Part shown: piece by piece, positions 15,441 through 24,767 of the stretch | Numbering within the stretch: the stretch's first letter is position 1 | How the letters are laid out: every line of letters begins with the position of its first letter | DNA from: Oscillospiraceae bacterium | Lineage (GTDB): Bacteria; Bacillota; Clostridia; Saccharofermentanales; Saccharofermentanaceae | NCBI GenBank assembly: GCA_902775565.1 | Contig: CACYMP010000009.1 | Location: 43,121 to 107,120 of the forward strand | Length of the DNA stretch: 64,000 bases | Direction: 5' to 3' | Notes under the pieces: generated by a model | Database searches by the model: none | Seen by the model: the letters and a program-made list of their open reading frames with translations, nothing else | What the model was told of the DNA's origin: nothing | Translations under genes and position numbers: made by a program

Positions 15441-17201
15441 ATGGCAAGAAGGAAAAAGGTTAAGAAATCGACTATCGTAAAGGTCATCGTGATCGTCAGC
15501 ATTCTTGTGGCTGCTGCGACGGCAGGCATCATCTACGCGAAAAACTACGTTTCGAAAAAGTTTGCCGATACGAAGCAGACTTATATTTCCGCTGAGGCGA
15601 GCGTTCAGGATCTGAGCTCAAGAGTCTCCGGAACAGGTTCGCTTACGGATTCTGACACGGAAGATTATGAGATCCCCGATAACGTGGACATCGACGAAGT
15701 TGTCGTTGAAGTCGGCGACAAGGTTGAAAAGGGTCAGGTGCTGGCAAAGATCAACACCAACTCCGTCCTGGCTGCAATGTACGAGATCCAGTCCAAGATG
15801 GACGCTATCGACAAGCAGCTCCAGAAAGCTTCTGAGGAGAAGGCCGCAACGACCATCAAGTCGCAGGTCAAAGGCCGCGTAAAGGGCATCTACGTTAAGA
15901 AGAACAGCAACGTCATCTCCACGATGACCGAGAAGAACGCCCTGATGGTCCTTTCGCTTGACGGCAACATGGCTGTTGAGATCGAGACAAACGATCTTAC
16001 TGCAGGCAAAAAGGTCAAGGTCAAGTCCGGCAAAAAAACTTATAACGGCGCTGTAAAGAGCGTTTCCGACGGCAAGGTCAGGATCGTTTTCACAGACAAC
16101 GGTCCCGTTCTCGGTGCTGACGCAACGGTTACTTCAACAGACGGCAAGACCACTTACGGCACAGGAAAGCTTCAGGTCAACTCACCTCTTTCCATCGTTG
16201 CTTATGCCGGCAAGGTCTCATCCGTAAATGTAAAGCTCAACCAGTACGTAAAGAAGGGCAAGGTCCTCATGAAGCTCACTGCCACTTCATATACCGCAAA
16301 CTACGACAAGCTCATCAGGGATCGTGCTGACCTTGCGGAAGAGCTTTCCGATCTTCTCAGGATCTATAATGACGGTGCGATCCTTGCACAGATGTCCGGA
16401 ACGATAAAAGCTGTTCCCAAGACTGACGATTCAGAGACAACAACATCTTCATCCGCTTCCACAAGCTCTGCCCAGAGCTATTACGGATATTACGGACAGT
16501 CTTCCTCATCGTCTTCAACGGATACTTCAACAACAACCAAAACAAACATGTTCTCCATCTGCCCCGATCTCAAGATGACCGTTGAGGTCTCAGTCGATGA
16601 GAAGGACATCCTCTCCATCTCAAAGGGACAGTCTGCAGACGTCACCGTTGACTCGCTCGATAAGACGGTCAAGGGAACCATTACGGAGATCGACAAATCC
16701 GGTACCACGACAGACGGCACCGTCGGATACACCGCAGAGATAACGATCGACAAGGAAGACGGCATGCTGTCAGGAATGTCCTGCACGGTCCTCATCGCAG
16801 TTACCGAACACAAGAACTCGATCGTCGTTCCGGTCGAAGCACTCAACAACACTGGTTCATCTTATTTCGTTTACACGACATACGATGAAGAGACCAACAC
16901 TCCCGGCGGTATGGTCGAGGTAAAGGTCGGTATCCAGAATGATTCGTTCGCCCAGATTACGGAAGGCCTCAAAGAGGGTGACACCGTATGGTACAAAGAG
17001 CCCGAGCAGAATCCTTTCGAAAGGTACATGAACAGAGCCAACGGCAACGGCAGCAACCGTAATAACAACAGAAACAGAAGCGGCAATAACAGGCCCCAGG
17101 GCAGTTATGGCGGCAACAACAGACAGGGCGGCTATACTGGCACAAGATCCGGAGGTTCCGGCAACGGTAACCGCAGCAACAGAAAATCTTCTGTGATCTG
17201 A
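15441..17201 (+). CDS. MacA/HlyD-like efflux adaptor protein 1
   Basis: The 586-residue protein has a basic N-terminus and one membrane anchor (about residues 12-34), then an exported part. IDEVVVEVGDKVEKGQVLAKI (about 85-105) is the lipoyl-like half motif of membrane fusion proteins, and VSSVNVKLNQYVKKGKVLMKL is the second half. A short coiled coil, a Ser/Thr-rich insert (about 335-365), a beta-barrel and a membrane-proximal domain follow. The last 60 residues are Gly/Asn/Arg-rich. It is the first gene of a four-gene operon with an ATPase, a MacB-like permease and a paralogous adaptor. In Gram-positives such sets export peptides or drugs or act in peptide defence. The substrate is unknown. 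Confidence 0.88.
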   Translation: MARRKKVKKSTIVKVIVIVSILVAAATAGIIYAKNYVSKKFADTKQTYISAEASVQDLSSRVSGTGSLTDSDTEDYEIPDNVDIDEVVVEVGDKVEKGQVLAKINTNSVLAAMYEIQSKMDAIDKQLQKASEEKAATTIKSQVKGRVKGIYVKKNSNVISTMTEKNALMVLSLDGNMAVEIETNDLTAGKKVKVKSGKKTYNGAVKSVSDGKVRIVFTDNGPVLGADATVTSTDGKTTYGTGKLQVNSPLSIVAYAGKVSSVNVKLNQYVKKGKVLMKLTATSYTANYDKLIRDRADLAEELSDLLRIYNDGAILAQMSGTIKAVPKTDDSETTTSSSASTSSAQSYYGYYGQSSSSSSTDTSTTTKTNMFSICPDLKMTVEVSVDEKDILSISKGQSADVTVDSLDKTVKGTITEIDKSGTTTDGTVGYTAEITIDKEDGMLSGMSCTVLIAVTEHKNSIVVPVEALNNTGSSYFVYTTYDEETNTPGGMVEVKVGIQNDSFAQITEGLKEGDTVWYKEPEQNPFERYMNRANGNGSNRNNNRNRSGNNRPQGSYGGNNRQGGYTGTRSGGSGNGNRSNRKSSVI

Positions 17202-17219
17202 CGCGGGAGGCAGAATCAA

Positions 17220-17903
17220 ATGATTACCATGAAAGACATCTGCAAGACCTACCGCATCGGAACCGAGGTAGTTCATGCACTGGATCATGCCACTTTAGAG
17301 GTCAATGACGGCGAATTCGTAAGCATCATCGGTCCTTCGGGAAGCGGCAAATCAACACTTATGAACATAATCGGATGCCTGGATATCGCTGATTCCGGCG
17401 AATATCTGCTCGACGGCATCCCGATCGAGGACTATTCCGAGAATGAGCTCGCGACCGTACGCAACAAGAAGATAGGCTTCGTTTTCCAGAGCTTCAATCT
17501 TATCAATAAGCTGACAGCTGCTGAGAACGTTGAGCTTCCGCTCATCTATCAGAAGCTCAAGAAGTCAGAGCGCAAAGCACGTGTAAGAGCCGCCCTCGAA
17601 AAGGTGGACCTGCTCAAGCGTGCCGAGCACTTTCCTACCGAGCTTTCGGGCGGACAGCAGCAGCGTGTTGCCATCGCAAGAGCAATTGCAACACACCCCT
17701 CGCTTATCCTTGCCGACGAGCCCACGGGCAACCTCGACTCGAAGACAAGTAAGGAGATCATGGACATATTCCACGATCTCAACGCGCAGGGTAACACGAT
17801 AGTCCTGATCACTCACGACAGAAATGTCGCGATGCAGGCCAAGAGAGCCATCAACATTCTTGACGGCAGAGTAACGGAGGCGACGGATGATTCAATCATT
17901 TAA
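17220..17903 (+). CDS. MacB/LolD-type ABC transporter ATP-binding protein
   Basis: The 227-residue protein is a complete ABC ATPase of the MacB/LolD class. Walker A is GPSGSGKST (about residue 38), the Q-loop lies in FVFQSFNLI, the signature is LSGGQQQR (about 141), Walker B is [13 protein letters not shown] and the H-loop is ITHD. GGGAGG precedes the ATG 18 bases after the adaptor stop. The end overlaps the permease start by 17 bases, which implies translational coupling. It should drive the permease encoded next by ATP hydrolysis in the cytoplasm. Confidence 0.96.
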   Translation: MITMKDICKTYRIGTEVVHALDHATLEVNDGEFVSIIGPSGSGKSTLMNIIGCLDIADSGEYLLDGIPIEDYSENELATVRNKKIGFVFQSFNLINKLTAAENVELPLIYQKLKKSERKARVRAALEKVDLLKRAEHFPTELSGGQQQRVAIARAIATHPSLILADEPTGNLDSKTSKEIMDIFHDLNAQGNTIVLITHDRNVAMQAKRAINILDGRVTEATDDSII

Positions 17904-19083
17904 AATGGCGCTGAAATCAATCAGCGGAAACAAAATGAGATCGTTCCTCACGATGCTCGGTATCATCATCGGCGTAATGGCCCTCGTCATACTCGTCAGC
18001 CTCGTAAGCGGAACGACCAGCTCGGTAACAGACACTATCAATAAACTCGGATCTAACCTGGTCGGCGTTTCAGTCCAGAACGATTACGGCAACCCTATCA
18101 GAAAAGAAGATCTTGATGATCTCATGAAGTATCCGGAAATCGGTGCCATTGCGCCTATCGCCAGCGGTTCAATGACAGGTAAATACAACACCACTTCAAA
18201 GACTGTCACGGTTTACGGAACAAACAGCCATTATTTCGGAATAAGAAATTATGATCTCATGATCGGCCGTCTGCTCAAGGATTCCGACTATGACAACCAC
18301 ACGAACGTATGCGTTGTAAACACGGCTCTTGCCGAGCAGCTCATCGGATTCACGGGATGCGTCAACGAGGAGATAACTCTGAACGGTACGAAATTCACCG
18401 TCATCGGCGTTCTCAAGGAAAACTCCGAACAGTCCGCACTTACCTCGATCATGGGAGGCGGAACTCTTGAGGCTTATATCCCTTATTCAACGCACGTAAG
18501 ACTTTCAACCGACACATCCATCAATATCAAGGCGTTCTATATTGCCGCCGGAAAAGATGTGCCCACCGAAACCACCAAGAATCTCGTCAACCGCCTCATG
18601 CTCGAAAGATTCAATTATGATGAGGACGCTTTCAATATCCAGTCCACTGATATGCTCGAGGATGCAATGGGCAACATCACCGCGATCCTTTCCATTCTCC
18701 TGGGCGGCATCGCAGGCATCTCGCTTGTCGTCGGCGGTATCGGAATCATGAACATCATGCTCGTTACCGTTACCGAAAGGACAAGAGAGATCGGTATCCG
18801 TAAGGCTATCGGAGCTTCCAGGGGCGCGATACTCCGCCAGTTCCTGATTGAGGCGATCGTGCTCTGCATGATCGGATGCGCGATAGGCATCTTCCTGTCA
18901 TGGAGTTTCTTAAGGCTCGTATCCGTCATCACGGCAAGCCTTGATCTCTCATTCGAGATGAACGGCGCAGTCGTGATCGTAGCCGTAACATTCTGTTTCT
19001 TCATAGGCGTTGTCTTCGGACTCTACCCTGCCAACAAAGCAGCAAAGATGAAGCCGATCGACGCGCTCCACTATAGCGAATAA
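17887..19083 (+). CDS. MacB-like ABC transporter permease
   Basis: The 398-residue protein has the MacB/FtsX topology: an N-terminal membrane helix (about 20-45), a large exported domain of about 220 residues (MacB_PCD) and three C-terminal helices. GGIAGISLVVGGIGIMNIM and the coupling segment TERTREIGIRKAIGA are typical of the family. A CGGAGG site inside the ATPase end leads the start. It forms a mechanotransmission exporter with the ATPase and probably both adaptors. Confidence 0.94.
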   Translation: MIQSFKMALKSISGNKMRSFLTMLGIIIGVMALVILVSLVSGTTSSVTDTINKLGSNLVGVSVQNDYGNPIRKEDLDDLMKYPEIGAIAPIASGSMTGKYNTTSKTVTVYGTNSHYFGIRNYDLMIGRLLKDSDYDNHTNVCVVNTALAEQLIGFTGCVNEEITLNGTKFTVIGVLKENSEQSALTSIMGGGTLEAYIPYSTHVRLSTDTSINIKAFYIAAGKDVPTETTKNLVNRLMLERFNYDEDAFNIQSTDMLEDAMGNITAILSILLGGIAGISLVVGGIGIMNIMLVTVTERTREIGIRKAIGASRGAILRQFLIEAIVLCMIGCAIGIFLSWSFLRLVSVITASLDLSFEMNGAVVIVAVTFCFFIGVVFGLYPANKAAKMKPIDALHYSE

Positions 19084-19094
19084 GGAGGCCTGAT

Positions 19095-21638
19095 ATGTCT
19101 GACAACAAAGAAAACAAGGCCATGGAAAACAACAGCTCTGCAATGCAGAGACCGGGTTCTGCAGCAGGCATGAGCCCCGAGATCATAGAAGCCAAGGAGC
19201 CCGAAAACAAGGCTCCCCTTCAGGATATCGATTCTCCCTTCAAGGCTGTTGCAACGCCTGCAGCCTCTTCCGAACCTGTTCCCGAAAAGCAGCCGGAGAC
19301 AGCTGCAAAGGCTGAGCCGGCAAAGGTCGAAGAAGCTGCCAATCAGTCCAAAAAGAAATCCAAGAATCAGAAGAACGACAAATTCAGCGGTATGACCGAG
19401 GAAGAAGCCGAGGAAGAGATCAACAGGCTTCACAAGCGCCGCAAGAGAAGAGCTGCGATCCTCGTTACCGTCGTTGTCATTCTCATCGTCTCAGGCATCC
19501 TTCTTCCGAACCTTTTCAAGTTCGTGGTGCCTAAGGTTGATCTTTCCAACATCAACGTTAATATGAAGACCCTTGACTATAAGGTGGGAAAGACAAACAT
19601 CCTCAGGGATTTCACGGCATCCGGAAGCCTGGCTGCCGGCGAGACCAAGGATATAAAGATCGCAGGCGACATAGAGATCGACGAGTTCTTCGTCAAGAAC
19701 GGCGACGTCATCAAGAAAGGCGACAAGATAGCATCAGTATCAAAGCCTTCCGTCATGAGCGCGATCGTAGAGGTACAGAAGACACTTAAGTCTCTCGATA
19801 CCGAGCTCAACAAGATCAACTCTTCCGACAATACGACTGTCGTCAAAGCTGATTCCAAAGCGCGTGTAAAGGCGATCTACGTCAAGAAAGGCAGCAACGC
19901 CAAAGACACCATTTCAAAGAACGGTGCTCTGATGCTCCTCTCGCTTGACGGACTCATGGCAGTAGACATCGACAAAACCGCGAACACAAAGCTTGGAGAC
20001 ACAGTTACAGTAGTTCTTTCGGATAAGACAAAAGTTGAAGGTCTGATAAGTTCCGTCAACACGGATTACGTTACATGCGTTATCTCCGACAAGACGGCCA
20101 AATTCAAGGACAAGGTTACCGTTCTTGACGCATCCGGAAAGCAGATCGGTTCTTCCGAGCTCTATATCCACAGCGTGCTCCCCATCATGTTCTATTCGGG
20201 TGCAGTAAGCAAAGTATCCGTTAAGCTCAACGAGCAGGTTAAGAAAGGTACCGAACTTCTTACCCTCACCGGCACAAGATACTCCGGAGAGTTCAGCAAC
20301 CTGATGTACAAGAGAAGCGTTCTCGAAGATCAGATGAAATATCTTTTCGAGGTATATCAGACAGGCATCATCTACTCCGAATATGACGGCGAAGTCACCG
20401 GCATCAACGACAAGGAAGATGAGGAAGAAGAGGAAGATTCCGATGAGAAGTCTTCAACAAGCTCATCCAAGCTTTCGGCCGGCCCGAAAAAACTTGGCAG
20501 CCTTACGATCAAGATCGACAATGACAGTACAAATCCTCCGGAAAACATTCCCACAACGGGATTTCTGAACTATGCCTTCACAGTGGCAGGCTTCAGCACT
20601 ACCGGCGGTGTAACAAAATATACTATCAACGGATCTTCTGAAAGTTCACAGCAGCTTCCGGATGTGGATTATACAAATCTTCCCGACAGTATAACCAAGC
20701 GCGACCAGTATAAGTACTCACAGCAGGGCGGTCTTGAGATCGGCTCCTCTGTTCCGGTTTATTCATACGATAAAGCAAACAAAGCGTGGAAAAAGGAATC
20801 AACCGATAAGATCGCAATGGGAGACCTTCTGATCATCACATTCGCAAGTGCGCAGGATCAGGATCCCTTATGGGTCATCAGATATCCCCAGACTTCGACC
20901 AATCCCGATCAGGGTGGCGGCCAGGGCGGCCAGGGTGGACAAGGCGGACAAGGCGGTCAGGGTATCCCCGGCGGCTGGGGTGGCCGTGGCGGTTGGGGCG
21001 GCAAAGGCGGCTTTGACTGGTCCTCCCTCTTCGGCGGACGCGGAGGAAACTCTTTCGGCGGCAGGACCGGTCTGGGTTCCATCTATGGCAATCAGGGCGG
21101 CACAACGACGCAGACCGAAGAGGAAACATATGAAGTTGAAGAGACTCTCATTGCAACCGTAGTAAACCTCGAGACCATGTCTGTCACCCTTTCGGTCGAT
21201 GAGCTTGATATCGTCAACATCAACAGAACACAGGAAGTCGATGTGACCCTCGATGCCATCAAGGGCAAGACGTTCAAGGGCAAGATCGTCTCGATCGACA
21301 CAGACGGCACAAGGACAGGAACCGGCAATGCGAAATACAGCGTAAAGATAGAGATAAAGAGAACAGATGACATGCTCACCAACATGACCGCATCTGTCCG
21401 TGCAAACATCAGTACTGCAGAAGTCTTAAGTGTTCCTGCCGAAGCCCTTTTCGAAAAGGATAACAAGACCTACTGCTACACTTCATACGACAAGGAGAAC
21501 GATGCCCTTACGGGCGAAGTTGAAGTCAAGACGGGATTGTCCGACGGCAAGAATGTCGAGATAGTCTCCGGCCTCAATGAAGGCGACCAAATCTGGTACA
21601 AGTACGCAAACGGCCTGATTTACAACTTCGTAAGATAA
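19095..21638 (+). CDS. MacA/HlyD-like efflux adaptor protein 2 with Gly-rich insert
   Basis: The 847-residue protein is clearly a paralogue of the first adaptor (RVKAIYVKKGSNAK against RVKGIYVKKNSNVI, and VKLNEQVKKGTELLTL against VKLNQYVKKGKVLMKL). It has a cytoplasmic Ala/Glu/Lys-rich stretch of about 110 residues, one membrane helix (about 117-138), split lipoyl-like motifs and an acidic loop (EDEEEEEDSDEK, about 440). A unique exported insert of about 125 residues follows. Then comes a Gly-rich low-complexity block (about 605-675, repeated GGQ, GGW and GRGG) before the barrel domain. AAGGAGG precedes the ATG. The Gly-rich and acidic parts are unusual for an adaptor and may bind wall polymers or ligand. 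Confidence 0.85.
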   Translation: MSDNKENKAMENNSSAMQRPGSAAGMSPEIIEAKEPENKAPLQDIDSPFKAVATPAASSEPVPEKQPETAAKAEPAKVEEAANQSKKKSKNQKNDKFSGMTEEEAEEEINRLHKRRKRRAAILVTVVVILIVSGILLPNLFKFVVPKVDLSNINVNMKTLDYKVGKTNILRDFTASGSLAAGETKDIKIAGDIEIDEFFVKNGDVIKKGDKIASVSKPSVMSAIVEVQKTLKSLDTELNKINSSDNTTVVKADSKARVKAIYVKKGSNAKDTISKNGALMLLSLDGLMAVDIDKTANTKLGDTVTVVLSDKTKVEGLISSVNTDYVTCVISDKTAKFKDKVTVLDASGKQIGSSELYIHSVLPIMFYSGAVSKVSVKLNEQVKKGTELLTLTGTRYSGEFSNLMYKRSVLEDQMKYLFEVYQTGIIYSEYDGEVTGINDKEDEEEEEDSDEKSSTSSSKLSAGPKKLGSLTIKIDNDSTNPPENIPTTGFLNYAFTVAGFSTTGGVTKYTINGSSESSQQLPDVDYTNLPDSITKRDQYKYSQQGGLEIGSSVPVYSYDKANKAWKKESTDKIAMGDLLIITFASAQDQDPLWVIRYPQTSTNPDQGGGQGGQGGQGGQGGQGIPGGWGGRGGWGGKGGFDWSSLFGGRGGNSFGGRTGLGSIYGNQGGTTTQTEEETYEVEETLIATVVNLETMSVTLSVDELDIVNINRTQEVDVTLDAIKGKTFKGKIVSIDTDGTRTGTGNAKYSVKIEIKRTDDMLTNMTASVRANISTAEVLSVPAEALFEKDNKTYCYTSYDKENDALTGEVEVKTGLSDGKNVEIVSGLNEGDQIWYKYANGLIYNFVR

Positions 21639-21665
21639 GCGTTTAAACCGTACGCGAAGATCAAA

Positions 21666-21702
21666 AGAGGCAGCTTCCGTTTTCGGGGCTGCCTCTCTTT
21701 TT
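21666..21702 (+). terminator. Intrinsic terminator of the efflux operon
   Basis: AGAGGCAGC (21666-21674) pairs with GCTGCCTCT (21688-21696), followed by CTTTTTG. AAAA on the other side could let it work for the convergent gene too. Confidence 0.85.
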
Positions 21703-21731
21703 GCTTTGATTCCGGGTTCCCTGCTCTGTAA

Positions 21732-22331
21732 TTACTTCTTCCCGTTCAGCAGATCGGTGAAAAGGAATCCCCAGATGCCGAGCGTGACCATCTGCGTCAG
21801 GTCGACGAGCAGGAATATAACGGTATAAACGCCTTCAAAGCCGTACGACACAAAATTCGAAATGTCCGATATCAGCCAGAATACCAGGCAGGACAGGACT
21901 GCTATCTTCGCGAAAAGATAAGCGCTTTCGCGCCTTGCGTCAGTTACGACGATGCCTGTGAGCACCGTGTAGAAAACAATAAGGAATACCGTGGCGACAA
22001 AAGCCAGAGACGGTATTATGCTGTCTCTCATGTCTCTGAAATGAACGAGAAGATCTAACGCCTGCGGGATTATGTTGATCAGAAAGCCCCACATAAGAGG
22101 GCCGTTGCGGCGCGTTTTCCAGAAGCCCGCGAGGATCATGGCATCCGCAATGACCCTTAGGGTGTTGGCCCACAGGTCGGCATTTCTGACATTGATCTTA
22201 AAAATATTTCCGGATGCGCTCAGGGATTCGTAGAGCATGGCAATGGAAGCCGCGACCGACACCATATAGATGATAAAAGCCGCCTTGAGCAGCTTATCCT
22301 TCTTCGCGGTCAACCTAAAATCTTCTGCCAT
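21732..22331 (-). CDS. Integral membrane protein of unknown function
   Basis: I do not recognise the family. The 199-residue protein has about six hydrophobic segments (near residues 16-36, 60-76, 80-98, 108-128, 140-160 and 170-192), a charged N-terminus and no signal peptide. It converges on the efflux operon and lies downstream of the two-component system on the same strand, separated from it by about 90 bases. It could be a sensor or transporter accessory. No catalytic motif is visible. Confidence 0.75.
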   Translation of the reverse strand: MAEDFRLTAKKDKLLKAAFIIYMVSVAASIAMLYESLSASGNIFKINVRNADLWANTLRVIADAMILAGFWKTRRNGPLMWGFLINIIPQALDLLVHFRDMRDSIIPSLAFVATVFLIVFYTVLTGIVVTDARRESAYLFAKIAVLSCLVFWLISDISNFVSYGFEGVYTVIFLLVDLTQMVTLGIWGFLFTDLLNGKK

Positions 22332-22421
22332 ACGTTCCCCTCTTTAAATATACAGCGTCTGCTATATTATACTTCATTCGGGGCTTTAGGTAACCGCGTT
22401 TTGACCGCAAAAGGCAGGAGA

Positions 22422-24032
22422 TCACCTCTTAAACTTCACTGTAGCCTTGAAAACACCGTCTGAAGATTCCAGTTCGAGCTTATAACCCAAAATGTTCAGA
22501 TTATTGTCGGCGATGGAAAGCCCGAGTCCCGTGCCCTTGTCGCTCCTTGAATCAGAGCCCTTCACAAAAGGTTTCTTGAGAGATTCCGCATCAGGATATG
22601 TCTCGGAAGTCTTGTTGGCTATCGTAAGGCAGTCGGGCCCGACCGTGATCTCAACAGCACTTCCCTTCTCGCCGTATCTGTCGCAGTTGGACAAAAGGTT
22701 ATCGACGGCCTGCCTGAAAAGCTTTCTGTCAGTCTTAAGCTTGACCTGTGTGCCGCTGATGTTTGTCTTAAGGTCAGGGAACTGATCGATGCTCTCTGCC
22801 AGCATCGCCATGACATTTACCTCTTCAGTGCTGACATCGACGTTGCCGGACTCGCTCCTTGAAAGAGCAAGGATATCCTCGACCATGTGATCCATCGTCT
22901 TTATCTTTTCGCTGATCCTCTGCGAATATTCAGCCGTTTTCGATGCGTCTCCCGCAAATGATTCCATACTCTCCGCATATGCGGCGATCGCAGCCATCGG
23001 GGTCTTGAGGTCGTGCGCCATGGCCTCGGTCGTCTTTATCCTGTATTCAAAGATATTCCAGATGGTCTTGTCCTTCTGGTACTTAACGAATGAGACGAGC
23101 AGCGTCACTATGACAGCCAATATAAAGGATAAGACCAGTATGCACGTGCTTGTAACCGGAGCATACTCAAAGGCTGACCCGCTGTAATGGTATTCGCTGT
23201 AACCGACATACCAGGGTTTGCTGTATACATCTGTGGACGGGTCATCATTTGCATAATCATAACCGTGAAGATCCCATGGATTGCCGCGCCCGTCGGGTAT
23301 GATAAACGAATCGACATCTTTTGATGTTTTTTCAGGTGCGACCCTATAGCACATGTCGATGAAAAAAGCTGAGTAGCCGCTCTCTACTTTCTCGTATCCT
23401 TTTGTATCTTTCGGTGTGCAGTCCACATCGTATTCTTTTCCCGATTCCGTGATATGCACTACTCCCGGAATAAATGTATGGGTCTCCCAGTTAACATACG
23501 CGTTTTCGAGTTGATAAGTTCTTTCTTTGTAATGCATTTCGTTATACGCAAATAAGTAAACGAATTCATACTGGTTCTTACTCATCCACTGATTGTATTC
23601 TCTGATGTCAAATCTGCCGTCCATATATTTGTTGACGGGATCAAGATAAGAGATGTCTTCTATGAAGAATATCCTTCTTGGCCCCTCACCCAGCAATACG
23701 GCGGCCGTATCCCCGGCTTTAATGGTCTCAGAACCGATGTGAACTTCAGCATAGTTGCGTTCGACCATCTGATAGATAGCCATTGTCAGTTTCAGTTCAT
23801 CAAGAGCTTTCCCGTAATCTTCACCTTTTTGTTTCGCTTCATATAATAGCCTTGCATGCTCTCCGACCTGATTACGGTAAGACATGTTGATGTCTTTTGA
23901 ATTGATATATCCGCCCATCCACGCTACCGTTATCGCTCCGGCGATCATGAATATCACAAAGGCAACTACAAACCTTGCTGCGAATATATTGCTGAACTTG
24001 GGCTTAGTTATTGCATTCTTTACCTTAGCCAT
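22422..24032 (-). CDS. Membrane sensor histidine kinase
   Basis: The 536-residue protein has an N-terminal helix (about residues 21-40), a large exported sensor of about 245 residues, and a second helix (about 290-312). The dimerisation helix carries AMAHDLKTPMAAI with the phospho-accepting His near residue 339. ATPase motifs are DNLLSNCDRYG (N box), KGSDSRSDKGTGLGLSIADNN (G1/G2) and a short C-terminal end. It should autophosphorylate on an extracellular cue and pass phosphate to the response regulator encoded 21 bases upstream in the same operon. The sensor domain matches nothing I can name. Confidence 0.94.
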   Translation of the reverse strand: MAKVKNAITKPKFSNIFAARFVVAFVIFMIAGAITVAWMGGYINSKDINMSYRNQVGEHARLLYEAKQKGEDYGKALDELKLTMAIYQMVERNYAEVHIGSETIKAGDTAAVLLGEGPRRIFFIEDISYLDPVNKYMDGRFDIREYNQWMSKNQYEFVYLFAYNEMHYKERTYQLENAYVNWETHTFIPGVVHITESGKEYDVDCTPKDTKGYEKVESGYSAFFIDMCYRVAPEKTSKDVDSFIIPDGRGNPWDLHGYDYANDDPSTDVYSKPWYVGYSEYHYSGSAFEYAPVTSTCILVLSFILAVIVTLLVSFVKYQKDKTIWNIFEYRIKTTEAMAHDLKTPMAAIAAYAESMESFAGDASKTAEYSQRISEKIKTMDHMVEDILALSRSESGNVDVSTEEVNVMAMLAESIDQFPDLKTNISGTQVKLKTDRKLFRQAVDNLLSNCDRYGEKGSAVEITVGPDCLTIANKTSETYPDAESLKKPFVKGSDSRSDKGTGLGLSIADNNLNILGYKLELESSDGVFKATVKFKR

Positions 24033-24053
24033 ACTTAACCTCCTAACAAAAGA

Positions 24054-24722
24054 TCACACGATCTTGTAGCCGCCTCCGATGACCGTCTTTATTGCTTCCC
24101 CTGGCTTGCCCAGGTTCTTCCTGAGCTTCTTGATGTGGTTATCGACGACTCTGTCAGAGCCGTCAAAACCGATGCCCCACACGAGGTCTAACAGCCGCTC
24201 TCTTCCAAGGACCATCCCCTTGTTCTCCATGAGGACCTTGAGAAGAAAGTATTCCTTGGGAGCAAGAATGATCTTTTTACCCTCAGCTTCAACTTCCATG
24301 CGCATCGGATAGAGCTTGATCCCGCTGCACTCAAGCACGATCTCCTTCTGAAGTCCCGTGTCCGTCCTGTTTAGGAGCGCCAGGCATTTTGCGTACAGCA
24401 CCTTGAGCGAAAAGGGCTTTACCATGTACTCGTCTGCACCGATCTCGTAGCCTTTAAGGATGTTGTTCTCGTTTGCCAACGCTGTCAGGAAAACGATGGG
24501 GCATTTGCTTTTCGAGCGCAGGGCTTTGCACACGTCAAAGCCGCTCGCACCCGGGAGCATGATGTCCAGGATCGCGATGTCGTAATCGTTCGAGCCTATA
24601 AGGTTAAGTGCGGTATCGCCGTCAGAAGCGGTATCAACGTCAAACGATCCCTTGCTCTCGAAAAAGCCGGCAACAAGCGAAAGAAGCTCTTTTGCATCTT
24701 CGACTATCAGGATCCTTGCCAT
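24054..24722 (-). CDS. OmpR-family response regulator
   Basis: The 222-residue protein has a receiver domain with the acidic pair VED (about residue 8), the phospho-acceptor in IAILDIMLPGASGFD (Asp about 52), the Thr of FLTA and the Lys of MVKPFS. A winged-helix DNA-binding domain ends the protein (LLDLVWGIGFDGSDRVVDNHIKKLRKN). GGGAGG precedes the ATG. It is the first gene of the operon with the kinase. The downstream targets are unknown; the neighbouring exported serine hydrolase and efflux genes are natural candidates only by proximity. Confidence 0.95.
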   Translation of the reverse strand: MARILIVEDAKELLSLVAGFFESKGSFDVDTASDGDTALNLIGSNDYDIAILDIMLPGASGFDVCKALRSKSKCPIVFLTALANENNILKGYEIGADEYMVKPFSLKVLYAKCLALLNRTDTGLQKEIVLECSGIKLYPMRMEVEAEGKKIILAPKEYFLLKVLMENKGMVLGRERLLDLVWGIGFDGSDRVVDNHIKKLRKNLGKPGEAIKTVIGGGYKIV

Positions 24723-24767
24723 TTTGAACGCCTCCCCAACGCAATACTACCAACCATTATAGACTAA

